64,000 bases of DNA from Pithys albifrons albifrons (lineage: Eukaryota > Chordata > Aves > Passeriformes > Thamnophilidae): positions 6,407,001 through 6,471,000 of the forward strand of contig NC_092471.1 of the NCBI RefSeq assembly GCF_047495875.1, in the 5' to 3' direction. Positions 13,267-25,300 of the stretch are shown here, in pieces. The notes below the pieces were generated by a model. The model was not told where the DNA came from, searched no databases, and saw only the letters and a list, made by a program, of their open reading frames with translations. Positions within the stretch are counted from its first letter, which is position 1. Each line of letters opens with the position of its first letter. The position numbers were made by a program, and so were the translations under genes.

Positions 13267-15659
13267 CAAAATCCATCAGGCCTTTTGTACATGCTCGAGT
13301 GTTCTTGTAGCTATTTCAGCTTATGAGGAACCCAGTAAATGTGGTTATGATACATGTGTTTAAATGTGGGACTTCTTTCTTTTTTTTTTTGTATGGATGT
13401 ACATATTCTCCTGCCCTGTAATTTAGGGTTTTTACAAGTTCCTGGGGAAATTTGGGCCTGGCAGCAGATGTGCAGTGTTAGATGAGTGCCTAAACTCAAC
13501 TGGTATCCTCATACCAATGTGGTTAATTCTTTTAATGAAGTGATTCAGATGATATCACTGACCACTTTGTTGATTACCAGATTCCAAACATTTTTATAAG
13601 AAATGCAAGAAGCAATAACCTTTTTAGTAGTGGGAAGGTAATCTCCTATTTAGCATTTCTTGAAATATTTTGAGGATTATATTTTAACAACCTCTGTCAA
13701 TAACCATATTGAACAAAACCTGCATCATACATTTCTCTGCTGAAAAGATGTTTGTCTTGGTAATTACCTTAGAGCTGTTGTGATTGTAAAAATCTGTGCA
13801 CAGTCTTGTTTGAGCTCCAAAGGGTTGGCTATATGTCAGTAGTGGAAAGTGATTTTTTTTTTGGACAGATAATTTCCGCTTCATACAATTGACACTGTAT
13901 TTTATAGTAGCTAATCTTTCTCTCATTCATTTTTAAAAGAGTTTCCAAATGTTGTTCTGTGCTGATTGGATTTAATTTTTAACTTGGCATTAGAACTGCT
14001 AATAATGACAGTTCTTTGTAGGATAATTTTAATTTTTAATATTGCAGTTATTTTTAACATGGAGACGTAGCAGATTTCATCTTTCATCTATATATAGGCT
14101 CTTTCTGAGGGAGAAGCTTCTCAGCAAACTTTAATTCTTCATTATTTTAGCACAGTTAAAGGAAGCAACACCTATAAAGCTGCTTAATGTCAGAGCCCAC
14201 ATCATGTTTTCATTGTTTGGCAAGTGGAAGAACCAGTTTCCCAGGCCATGACTGAAGTCAGCTAAACAGATAAACAATCCTCCTGACTTGAGTAGGTTTT
14301 GGTAAGGATGATTACAAGGTTGTGTCTTCACCTGGGGGCAGCCTAATGCCCCAGTCCCACAGCTTTAAGCTCAGGTTACCCTGCTGGCAGCGGAACCTGG
14401 GTCACTGCTGCAAGTCTGAGTCTGTCATGGCCATGGCTGTCACCATACTTTATCAAAAGGCCATAAAAAAATACAAGTGTTTCCCCCTGCCCCTTCCCCC
14501 CCAAAAAAAATTCCCCCAAACAAACAACCAAATCTACAATACATTAAAAATTGTTGGGAAAACACTTCTGAGGTTTCAACATTTGGTCCTGGAATCTCAG
14601 CTCTACATTCTTTGTCATATCTGATGTATTTTGCCTTTGCCCTGCTGCTTTATCACAGAACCAACTCTGGGTGCTGCTTTGACCTGAGCAAAGGTGTAAT
14701 AGAAGCAACCAAAAAGAGAGTTGGGTAGAAGGAAACAGTTTGTAAAAGCAGGAATAGTGGAGGACGAAGATGGGGTTTCCCACTTAGGAAGGGGAAGGAC
14801 AAAGACATAGTTATGTTTCCTTCTCCGTGAATTGGAGTCCAGCAGTCTGTGACCTGAGGATCTCATACACAATGTATTGGATGAACTGGCTCATATTCTT
14901 AAGGGAAATTACTCCTTTTAAGGTATATGGCATGCATTTTCTTAGAACCCTATCAGCGTGTTCCAGAGCCTGATCCAGCCCACTGTCCTGCAGACATAGC
15001 TAAAAGCCAGTCCTGGCTGATGTTTTACCTGATTGCCCATTTTTCTTCTCCGTGAAAAACTGAGAATAATTTCTCCTGCTTTACCTTCCCAGGTTTCCTG
15101 TAAGCAAGTTCTCCCAACATGCCTCCTGCAGTCAATATGCAATTTGAGCTTCTCTTTCAGGGGTTTTTCTCCTAAGAGTTGATCACATTTTTGTGCAGAA
15201 CCTGTCACTCAGGAGTAGCAGTTCAATGCTAATCTCTTTAAGTTCCTCTCTCCAACTTTCCGCTTATACATATGCTTTTTGTTGGAACTATTGCTCTTGT
15301 AAGGTATTTTTCACTGGCTCTTTGAGGCAAAGCTTCCTTTGTTTCTCTATTGTTTTTAAACAGTTGTGCATATTTATGGTGGTTTTGTGAATGATGTAAG
15401 TACCTGTCAAAGAAATCACTTTCCTGAGCAGCAAACTACCCACTCATCTTCAGTACATTGAAAGTAGGAAAAAAAATCGTTCTTCTAAGAAAATATTGTC
15501 AAAGTTCATAAATGCATCGAAAGAATATTTCAGTTGTAGCAGTACTTGCCATACTGAAAAGAAAATTGTGCTGCTCTCAGAAACATTGCTCAGCCTTGTT
15601 GTTCTTGTAACAGTCATGTTTACAACCTGCTTTAGCTTGAAGGATTTGTTGACTGTTTT

Positions 15660-15990
15660 TTGATTTGCAGCTATTACAGTAACAAATTGGTGGTGATGTC
15701 ACGAAGGAGTTTAAAGTGCGTCTTTCCAATCTGGTTCCATCCCTATAATAAAACTGACATTAAACATTAATGTGTGTGCTTTACTGATGAGCAGAAAGAG
15801 ATGTAACAGTATATTACTTTTTAATTCCTGATTAAGACTTTAAGAGGATGTCTTGTTCTATTATCTATGCAAATTGGTGGCAATGATGGCAATAAATCAG
15901 AAAAGAAGGACTTAAAATAAACCGCATCAATCGACTTGATGCATGATTTATTTCTCATGCTCATCAAATCCCTGGATGCTTTGTGGTTTT
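15660..15990. promoter_or_regulatory. Candidate conserved non-coding element
   Basis: The block has the texture of vertebrate developmental enhancers: AT-rich but non-repetitive, rich in homeodomain- and PBX/ONECUT-like words, and with CpGs kept inside motifs. CAAATTGGTGG occurs at 15683 and 15870, and its ATTGG is an inverted CCAAT core. Adjacent inverted repeats are GCATCAA-TCGAC-TTGATGC (15924-15942) and GCATGA...TCATGC (15941-15960). ATCAAT, TGATTTAT and TTATCT words lie among them. There is no sustained open frame. Conservation is inferred from texture only. Confidence 0.35.
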
Positions 15991-16925
15991 TTCACTGTGA
16001 TAGGATTGGTTCCCTTGATCTATGATACTCAGTGAATCTGAATTTTCTTTTTTTTTTCCAAAAAAATTATGAGTGTGCTTGGTGAAGTTTGCAATACTTA
16101 GGAGGGGATATACTAATCAAGACAAATAGATGGACACATCGAGAATTTCTTTTTAGATATCAGCAAGGGTTTTCTTTTGTTGTGGTTTGTTTTTTGTATC
16201 TTCTGTTTTATTTTGATTTGGTTTATTTTTTTAGCTTGTTTTTATTTTTGTTTGTTTGTTGTAGTTCATTTTGCAGAAAGTGTTGTCACTTCAGACATTC
16301 CCTGCAATATTCTGTTTTCTTTTGTTAGTTGAACCACTTGGACTGGAGCAAAATATGGATGCAAATTAAATTAATGTTGAAAGGACTGACATCAGAGACG
16401 TGTTCCATCTTAGGCTCTTAAGAAGAGAGCTGGCTGCTCTTCTAGTACACATTTCACTCTTCTCTGAGATACTAGATCATTTTATGGAATAACATTAAAT
16501 GTTTTGTAGTGACAGCAGAACTTGATATTCACTAGTAAGTTAATGACATTGAAAAGAATATATTAAGTGTACAGACACATTTGTCTGCCATGAATGTTAC
16601 TGGGAAGAGAATTAGGTTCATAATTCATAATATGGATTGAAATCTTCATAATATATAAATAATAAAAGAGCTGTTAATATATTTCAAGTGAGGGAATGCT
16701 GATAATACCCAGAGCTAACTCACCATGTCCGTGCTGCTCATATTTTATCTTGAGAACAGAGTTGCGTGAGCTCTTGAAGTATCTTAGATCAGTTGATCCA
16801 CATTGGCTGTTGCTGTGCTTTAACCTCAGCCAGCAACTGAGCCTCACATATCAGCTCACTCACTGACCACTGTGGGATGGGGGAGAGAATTAGAAGGGTA
16901 AAAGTGAGAAAATTTGGGGGTTGAG

Positions 16926-16995
16926 ATTAAGACAGCTCAGTAGGTAGAGCAAAAGCCATGTGAGCAAGCAAAAACAAGGAATTCATTCCCCACTT
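16926..16995 (+). mobile_element. tRNA-like fragment, possible SINE head relic
   Basis: CAGCTCAGTAGGTAGAGC (16933-16950) is a near-perfect tRNA D-arm: GCTC pairs with GAGC around an AGTAGGTA loop, and it overlaps the RNA polymerase III A box. About 30 bases later GGAATTCATTCC (16978-16989) loosely resembles a B box. The acceptor, anticodon and T stems do not pair, so this is not a functional tRNA. It could be a decayed tRNA pseudogene or the head of a tRNA-derived SINE. Confidence 0.35.
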
Positions 16996-18103
16996 CCCAT
17001 GGGCAGGCATGTGTTCAGCAGTTTCTGGGAAAGCAGGGCTCTATCACAGGTAATGGTGACTTGGTATATACTGGGAATGATGCCATGTGGTCTGGAATAT
17101 TGCCTGGGTCAGCTGCAGTCAGTCCTCTTCTAGCTCTTTGTGCACTGCCAGCCCACTCGCTGGGAGTGGTAGGATGGGGAACAGAAGAGGCCTTGGCTCT
17201 CTATAAGTGTTTCTTAGTGAGAACAGAAACATCCTCGAGTTATCAACACCGTTTCCAGCACAAATCCAAACACAGCCCTATACCAGCTACTGTGCAGAAA
17301 ATTAACTCCATCCCAGCCAAAACCAGCACAACTGTCAAATATGAACTCAGCCCAGAGCAAATAAAAGTGAATGTGATTGAGCTTACACATTCTCTAGTCC
17401 TGTGGGAAGAGAAGTTACAGTAGCAGCAGCTGAGTTGCTGTGCTGTTAGAGCAGTTCTGCTGGTGTGTGGTAGCTCATGAAGCCATGCAACTGAGTCCTT
17501 GTCCAGTATTTGCAAAAACTGTTACTTTAGTCCCTTGGGTTGCCTGTCTTTGTTTCATGTTTGTGCTGAGTCCACGAGAGCTCTGCAGAGTTCGCCTCTA
17601 TGTGAGTTTGGGGTTAGTCTGGATAACATTCATCCATAGTAATTTCCACTGAAGCCTTTACCCAAGGATTTGTCTGAATAATTTTCGGTCATAGAGTGTC
17701 TCTGATCTTTTCATATAATGAATTCCATTTTTGATCTACTGAAAATTTGTTCAGTTTCATAGAGTTCTCTGTAGAATGAAAGATAAACTCATTCAGATAA
17801 GAGTTGGTATGTAAGAATCTCACTGCTCTAACTCCATTTTCAGGGATTGACTATATTTTGTGTGCTACATTTTTCCAATTTATCAAAGGCAAAGAGAAAT
17901 TTGTTTTACTGGGTTGGTGAGAGAGCCATAGTATAGGTTTTGGTATATTATATATGGGTGCAGTAAACAACTACCCCTGCTAACAGGGAGAAAAGAACTA
18001 TGTGATTACAATGGATGAAAGAAGGGAGATTGGAGAAAAGGGGGAGACTAATTAGTTGGTGAGATAACATATGCAGAGCATTTAATGGATCTCTGGAATA
18101 TTA

Positions 18104-18140
18104 ATGATGGATTAAGTTGCTGCATGATGGATTAAGTTGC
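18104..18140. repeat. 20-bp tandem duplication
   Basis: ATGATGGATTAAGTTGC occurs at 18104-18120 and at 18124-18140, separated by TGC. It is a recent-looking local duplication with perfect copies. Confidence 0.9.
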
Positions 18141-18247
18141 ATTGTGGAGCTTCCATGAGTGAGTGCCTTAGCTTTACAGTTTATTTTTTGATTTGACCAG
18201 CAATGAGAAGGTAGAAGTATGGTGATGATATTGAGTCAAGGGAATTA

Positions 18248-18270
18248 GGGGGAGAGAAAGAAAAAGAAAT
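18248..18270 (+). repeat. 23-nt purine run
   Basis: AGGGGGAGAGAAAG followed by A/G sequence is purine-only. It is simple sequence without other context. Confidence 0.75.
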
Positions 18271-20567
18271 GAGGCATCTTGAAGAGCGTATGAGTAGAGG
18301 AATTTTTAGGGGGGTGTGTCAGACCATTACAACCAGCAGAGATGGTGTGCTCTACTAGCAATTCCAGTGACTAAAAAAATCTCACTGACTCCAAGAACAA
18401 CACTGCTAACATGTTCTTTTCATCAAAAGAAATCTTCCAAATCGCCTTCATTATGCACACTAATAGTAACATTTATGACTATGCACACTCAAATTCTCGG
18501 GACCATGAAGGGAATGTGTGAATACTCTTATGGATGTGCTTTTTGTGCTGTGTTTTCAAAATAATGCTCCAAAACTGTAGCCAGCATGTCCAGCAGAATA
18601 ATTCATTCCAGACCTTGTGGACATGAGCTCTGCTTCTGCACAATCCAGGTGAGCAGCTTCCCAGTGGTGAAAAGATGGTTTCAATCCTGAGTTGCAACTA
18701 CAGTTAAGTTTCCTGTTGCCTTCAGTAAGTGTAGCATTATGGCTTCAGTGCCACAGAGAGGTGTGATGTTAGTGAAATGGTCTGCAAAGGAATTAGGTGG
18801 TGCCTTCAGCTTCAGATGTCACAATGGACGGAACACAGGTTGCTTTTCAGCAACCATTGCAATTAAAACGAATTCAAGTCATGAAAGCTCAAATTGCTTC
18901 TTCAATTTCATTTATAGTGTTTCTTTAAAGTGATCTTAGTATTGAAAATTATTGGACTGTAAAAGAGACCAACTGCTTTAGTTGACTTCTCGGAAGTAAT
19001 TACATGCCACATGCTGTGCTTCCATAAAACTGGATCTGTTCCATGAATGCAAGGTGGGAAACAGCCAGGTGCAATGTAGAAGCGTAATTGCTGAATATGC
19101 ACAAAGTCTGTAATGAGCTTTTAGATTTTTACAAGCAATTGACTGACCTAAATTAATGAAACAAAACAGCAATTTCACAGATTGAGAGATATTTTCATTT
19201 CAGTGCTCTCAATGTGCAAATCAAGGGATGTGTGAGGGGGGTTTGTTTGTTTTAAAGCCTAGAACATTTGTTTTGGTAAAACCATGGAAGGCCTGCTTTA
19301 GACAGAAACCAACAGAAATGGGGTCCTTGTGGTGAAGAATGACGTTCTCTTGGTTCATACATCCTGCTTGCTTTACTTGTGCAAGTTTTCCCAATGACAA
19401 GAGATGAACTTTTGTCTGTACAGGTTTAAGAGTTTGGACCTATCTATAGAGTCACAGAATATGGGAATGCCATTGGCTGTAAACACTTTTGTAAGCTAGT
19501 TTAAGTAAAAATGTCCTTTTTTTAAGCTGAATTTGAAAGCAAGCCTTACAACCTTAACTAGTCTCCTTAGGAAACATTTCTGCCTTGGGTTAAAACTAAC
19601 CCTGAGGGTTACATTTTGTTCCTCCTCTAGGGTATCATGAAATTCAAATGGAGGAAAGGCAATAGGGCTGCATTGTATTAAAAACAGTGAGTTAATCTTC
19701 TATGAAAAATAGAAAGATCTCATGTTTTCACGTCTTCTGCAAGATGACTGCTGGGTTTGGTTGTCCCCTCTCATACCTGCTGTGAAGCGGGGGGCCCACA
19801 GAGGTCACTACAATGTGGGGTTGTGGTGGGTGTGCTGCTGGCCTCCCATTTCTTTTTTGTGCTTCACATATGGCAAAAACAAATTGGTGTCTTTGTCTTC
19901 TCAGAAATGCGACTCGACAGTCAGAAATTGGTTTGTTCTCATGAGAACTTTCTTGCCAATAGTGGAAATTTTAGGAAGGGCTGTGAAGACAACAAGAAAA
20001 CAGAAATGTGTCCACTAAGCAGAAATCCTGGATCTTTTAATCTGCCACTTCACTGCTGTTGTCTGTTAATACTTTCCGTTTTGACTTTAAATGAAACTTT
20101 AGCATAGAGCTGAATACATAATTGCCTTTTTTTTTTTTGGCTATGTGCTTGATCTAAAATAGCACATAAAACAAAACAGATACACTCTGAAACTAAAAGA
20201 AAATTTGTCAGCATGTCTCACTTACAAGAATATATATTTTTAACTCCAACCAAAAATAAAAATAAAAAACCTTTGAAGCATCTTTATCTTCGTGAAATGA
20301 GTTAATTGCTAGAGAATCATGATTCATAAAACAAGAACACATCTGGGACATAACACTTTTTCCCAGTAGTTCCTGGATGAGCTGATGAACCTCAGATTGT
20401 GGATTTGAACTCATTTCCCTTTTCAGCCTGAGGGAATTTAAATGCCTTTCTCCTGCATCCCTGGAAAGTATCTGGCTGCTGAGCAGTGGAGTCAGTCTGG
20501 GCTCAGCTGAATATTTAAGGAAATAAGGCAGTGTTGAGTAGACAGATTGAAAACTGCCCTTCTGGCT

Positions 20568-20640
20568 TCCCTTGTGGCTCAATGGAGTCGTGACACTTTC
20601 CTGGGCAATAAACGCCGCAGGTTCAAACCTGCTGGAGTGT
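20568..20640 (+). mobile_element. A box and B box at tRNA spacing, tRNA-like relic
   Basis: TGGCTCAATGG (20575-20585) fits the polymerase III A box, and GGTTCAAACC (20620-20629) fits the B box 45 bases later, close to the spacing in tRNAs. The B-box area is also a hairpin (GCAGGTT-CA-AACCTGC, 20617-20632). The acceptor stem and anticodon arm do not fold convincingly, so I read it as a degraded tRNA-derived SINE or tRNA pseudogene. Coincidence is possible. Confidence 0.35.
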
Positions 20641-21999
20641 AGGCAGGATATTGTGCTGCAGATGAGTGTTCCAGCTGAGAGCAGGTGAGAATGGGGCTGC
20701 TGACACTGCTGTCCTTTCATCAGCCTGGCTGAACCCCCCTCTTTTGCCACCTTAAACTACTTGGCAGATTTAACCCCAATTATGGCTTGACCAAAACAGA
20801 TTTTTAGGCAAGCAGTGTGGTAAACAGACTTTTTTCCACCCTGCCTTTTCTCTATAATGGAGTGTATTCTGCCATAGGGAAGGTGTGCTTTGCCCAGCAA
20901 ATCTCAGAGGAGTTGTTACCAATTGAGTAAATATATTAGGACCTTCACTATATGGATTTCCTATCTGGCCTTCTGGATTATGCCGTCCTCTTGTGTCCCC
21001 TCCTGCATCGCAGTCAGGAACTGGGGGCACTTCACAGCTTTTCTGAGACAAGGGGGTCTGAAGTGAGGGGGTTTGTAAAGCACAGTGCTCAAGGACATTT
21101 GGAGGAAACTCGAGGAACAGTCATTTCAGACAAAATTATGCTTTTAAATGCTACTAGGCATGGACTGTGAGCTGCCATGGATGCTGATGAATGCCTCGCT
21201 ATCAGTGCTTCTGCTTGGGAGAAAACAAGTATTTGTTGGTGTAAGGAATGAGGAATGAAATCATATTCTTTTTATTTCCATGCAAGCATTATGGACAATT
21301 CCATAAAGGATTCTGTAGTCATATGCACATGTTCGTTTAAGCTTGACCAGCTTGACCTCCTTATGGAGAGCCAGGCTGCTTTTACCCAGTATGCTCAGGT
21401 TAACGATTTTGATTTTTACAGTATGTCAAAGCATGCATATGTTCTCATGAAGTTGTAACATGAAGGATGTGTTAGCCTAGGGATAAAATAGACCATCTGT
21501 CGAGCCACTGCCAGGACACTTCTCTGAAGGTCTCATGCAAAGCTGGAGCCCCAGGAAAGCCCCACCCAGCTGGGAGAGTGCCCCCTTCTGAGTCAAGGGT
21601 GCCCATTTCTGTTTCCCCATGTCAGAAGAATTGCTGATTTTTAAGTCTCTGCATAGCACAATGAAGGTACTTTGTCTTTTGAGCACTTGAAAGTTAATCC
21701 TAAGGAAAACCAGTGTTCAGTGGGAAAAGTCTGAGTAGTTCATGTTACCTGGGATTTAATAGAGGGAAGCTAAGGATATTTTACATGTAAAGACTGAAAA
21801 ATGTGTAAACTTGAGGAGTAAACTGTGCATCTCATGGTTTATCTAGAACATTCAGATGAAAATTCAGCCTGTTAGAGACACTAGCAAACAACAAACAAGC
21901 AAACAGTGAAGACATTTATTTGTATTACTTTTTTTGGAGATTTTTTTAAAGAGAGAAACCCCATTATTTTAACTCATATCTAGCATTTTCTGTGTAGTT

Positions 22000-22265
22000 A
22001 TTTAATTCATTAGTAAAGCTTAATTTATAAACGGTGATAATAGCTTGCAGGCTTTCTTCTCTTTCATTTTCACTGAATGATAAAGCTGGATGTTTTTTAT
22101 GTTGCCTTAGCTAAATCCTCTCTAATCAATATATCCTGCAAATCACCTAACTAATTTTATCTGGGAGTCATTTGAGGAGGATAAACTACAAAGCCTGTGC
22201 ATTGAAATGAACCATCCAGTGAGGAATATTTCAAACAGGCAAACGGATTAGATCTTTTCACATAC
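22000..22265. promoter_or_regulatory. Candidate conserved non-coding element
   Basis: This is an AT-rich but non-repetitive block with enhancer-like words: TTTATAAAC, GATAATAGC, TAATCAATAT, CTAACTAATTTTATC and CGGATTAGATC. It contains no long open frame and no known repeat. The call rests on texture alone. Confidence 0.25.
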
Positions 22266-22304
22266 TTTGCTTCTTGTTTATTTAAAGTTCTAATTCCTAC
22301 TTCA

Positions 22305-22385
22305 GGTTTTTTGTTGTTGGGGGTTTTTTTGTTGGTGGTCGTTTGGGGGGGTTTTGTTTGGTTTTTTGTTTTGTTTTTGTTTTGG
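22305..22385 (+). repeat. 81-nt G/T-only tract with G-runs
   Basis: Only a single C (22340) interrupts 81 bases of G and T. The tract contains GGGGG (22319-22323), GGTGG, and a run of seven G (22345-22351). The G-runs could support a G-quadruplex on the plus strand. The nearby open frame starting at 22354 is a translation of this tract and is not a gene. Confidence 0.9.
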
Positions 22386-25300
22386 AGGGTTGTTTTTACT
22401 TTTGAAAATCTACCTGTATAATGTCATTACTTCACTTAGTAGGTTTTGCTACATGTTTATTATTTTGTATTTTAAGCCCATAGGCCACGTGTGTGCATCT
22501 CTCAAGCCCTGTGTGTCAACAGAGCAGCAATGGGCAGGGCTTTTGCTCTTTTACACCCTGCAGCTTATGGAAAAGTATTTCAGTATTCTTGAACCTTGCA
22601 TGAATCCTGGGACTTTGTGTGTAGTGGTAGATACTGCCATTCCATCAGCAAGTTGGATATTGCCTTGTTGATGTTGCCTCAGTGTCTTTCCCTGCTTTTC
22701 ATTTTCTTAAGACACTAAGTGGGGCAGGGATTCAGGTGAGTCTCCATGAGCTCTCTGGAGATATTCAGAAGCTGTGAAACTGCATTCTATCAAGGTGATC
22801 CCTTTTTAACAAACCTCTGAGCTACTTCTGCTTAAATATACAGTGGTGGGAGCTGTGTGAAAATCAGCTTAAATACTGATGCCCCCAAATTTCTCTTTCT
22901 TATGTACTGGCTGTGGGCCAAGCAGGCTGGAATTAACTCTGTGGCCGTTCTTTCATTAAGTGTGACAAAGAACTCAATTTATTGTTAAGTTGGTGTGGGA
23001 ATTTCCTGAGGTTAGATGTAGGAAGTTGAGAGCAAAGCCTACAAGCAATCTTGTACAACTCAATCAAGAATCCATTCAGACTCAGGAGCTGTGATTTTGG
23101 TGAGTATTACTGCTTGGGAGAGATGAGCTTTAGAGTAAGGGAAATATACATTGAAATGTTAGGTGTTAGAAGTGAAGTGCAAAGTGGATTTTTTGTCTTT
23201 GCCAGCATTATCTTGCTCTCTGGAAACTTGAAACCTTGGGAAGAAATGCTTATGTATTCAGTGTACAAATAACACAGTGTATGAACTGAATCTTTAAGGT
23301 GGGTGAGGACCACTTCTGTCCACTGGTTCCTTCAACATCTATGGAATGAAGGTATCTTCTCTTCCTGGACATGGATAGAAGACTCTTGCTAGGCTGACTG
23401 ATATGGGCTGGTGGCATGTAGACTTTCACTTTATCCAACATTTCAGCTGAATGGCTGAGACAAAGTGAATTTAATAGTAATTTAGTGAAATTACAGAGGA
23501 GTTTAGTTTTGAAACAGAAGAAACACTTGGAATTGCATTAAAAGTTTTTTGATCCAAGAAAAGAAAACCCCAGGTGAGGTTTGAGCACTGGGGCAAAAGA
23601 AAAGCCTGAGAGAGATTTTGTTGGTTTTTGTAGATAGTGGCATGAATGGATCTGTGTGGTTAGATTTAATGTCATGGCCAAACAGACTTGAATAGCTCAT
23701 GTAATCAGTATCATAAAAAGACATATTGTTTTTATACTCATTTTTTGACTGGGTGCTGCTGGTGCTCTGTGTGCTTCTGCTTTTATCTGTTCATTTCTTA
23801 AATTACCTGATTGTTATATTGTAGAATTTTTGTAGCTTTCTCTAAGTCTATAAAGATTTTAGCTTAATGCTAAAAGATTTAACAACAGTTTTCAGAGTGT
23901 TTCATTATCTTCATGCTGTTATATGTCTTCACCTTCTGACATCTAAGGCTTTGTCTCTACCAATTCTAGTAATTTTTTCTTAGACATATATTAAAACAGG
24001 ACAGTGAGACTAAGAGATGAAAGTCATAGACCAGTGCAAGTCAGTAGAATGTGAAAGCAAAACTCAGATAGTTACAAGCTGAGCTACATTGACAGCTGAT
24101 GGACAGAGCTTTCCTGTGCTAGTCTGAATGAAGTTGAATTTGGCCTTTGCATAAGTTGAAAAAGGTTTAGAGTGGCCTTATCTTTGGCTTTCGTCTTTGG
24201 CTTTCATCTTTGGTAAATATAAATCATCTGTGGTGCTTGGACAAAAATGTAATGGTGGCAGCTTCAGAGGTGCAGGAGAAGGGAATGTTATTTCATCACA
24301 ATATCATTCTACCTTCAATTTCTGTCATACCATCTTAAATTTTGACTTCTAGGGTAGATATTGAACCACATTCAGGGTTTGTGACTCTCAGCACATTTAC
24401 AATGCTACACAGAAGGATATTGCCACTCTTTCTAAGGGAGCTGTTTGCAAACTCTTCATTAAATACAAACAGTTTGCTGATATTAAACTGTGTGACATTT
24501 TCTCTGTACCAGACTAGTCAGCACCCATAGTGTACCACAGTTACAGTAACTTAATTCCTAGCACATCCACAGAGCATCAGTTGCTCTCGATAAGGGAGAT
24601 CAGGAGAAAGTTTAAATGTTACAAATACTATGCAGAGTGGTGTTGATAGTTAATAGTTTTAGATTAAAGATATGGTCATCTGTGACCTTCTGGAAATGTC
24701 AAGGTGTGGTAAAGTGGCAAACACTAGACTGTGTTTAATAAAAGTACTTTTCAAGTTTCCTCCTTGGAAGCACAGTTTGCTGTTGTAGTGTTACTGAACA
24801 GCATGCTGTGATGAGATGTTTAGTCTACATGAAATTTGAATGAAAGCATATTAATCTTGTTTTCTCAACGTCCTTCTCTGCTTGCATCTAGAAAATATTT
24901 CCCTGCTCTGTAGCCCACCTGGCAGAATGGTGAGCTGCTGAGACCTTCTCTGACAGTGCACTGTGCATGTCCCAGCTGGCTCGTGGCCATCAGGTGGCAA
25001 AGCATCTTACACTGTGAGCCCGTCTTGCTGTGAGATTGTTTGTCACTATTGAGAAATCCACCTTAAAACAGCTGCTGCAGAGCTGGCAGGTTCAGCTCTA
25101 CCTGCTCTGAGCATCTGTCCATGTGGCAAGGCTTCCTCAGAAACGGCCTTGTCCTGCCTGAAGGAGGTCTTGTCCTACTCTTTGCAATTGGGACAGGTAT
25201 GGAGCTTGCCATGTTAGTAAAATATGAAGGGCAACACTGGGAATGTGATAACTGCATCTGCTGAGATGGAGAAGGGTTGTATTTGGCTAACAGGTTGTCT

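Larger units (their letters stand above)
8641..15659. other. Non-coding stretch with simple repeats only
   Basis: No gene or interspersed repeat was recognised. The stretch contains an imperfect 30-bp tandem duplication (12251-12311), an A/C-rich tract after it, a 27-nt purine run (13240-13266) and a C- and A-run mosaic near 14485-14530. The longest open frame (11920-12339, minus) crosses the tandem duplication and its translation repeats NLLYT, so it is an artefact. The CpG at 12969 and 13004 is unremarkable. Confidence 0.55.
15991..21999. other. Non-coding stretch with tRNA-like fragments
   Basis: No gene was recognised. The stretch includes a T-rich region at 16175-16265, a tRNA-like fragment near 16926-16995, a 20-bp tandem duplication at 18104, a purine run at 18248-18270 and a second tRNA-like fragment at 20568-20640. 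The longest open frame of the window (20208-20750, minus, 180 codons) lies here. It resembles no family I know, runs across the tRNA-like fragment and has about the length expected once by chance. Confidence 0.5.

Noticed and set aside
19447..19475. GAGTCACAGAATATGGG resembling a CR1 tail
   Set aside because: The match ends after about 15 bases, with no following CR1 text.
20208..20750. Longest open frame, 180 codons on the minus strand
   Set aside because: No recognisable domain, it runs across a tRNA-like fragment, and a frame of this length is about what chance gives in 64 kb of six-frame AT-rich DNA.
23296..23345. GGTTCCTTCAACATCTATGG resembling a sense CR1 3' end
   Set aside because: There are too many mismatches and no tail. 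It could be coincidence.
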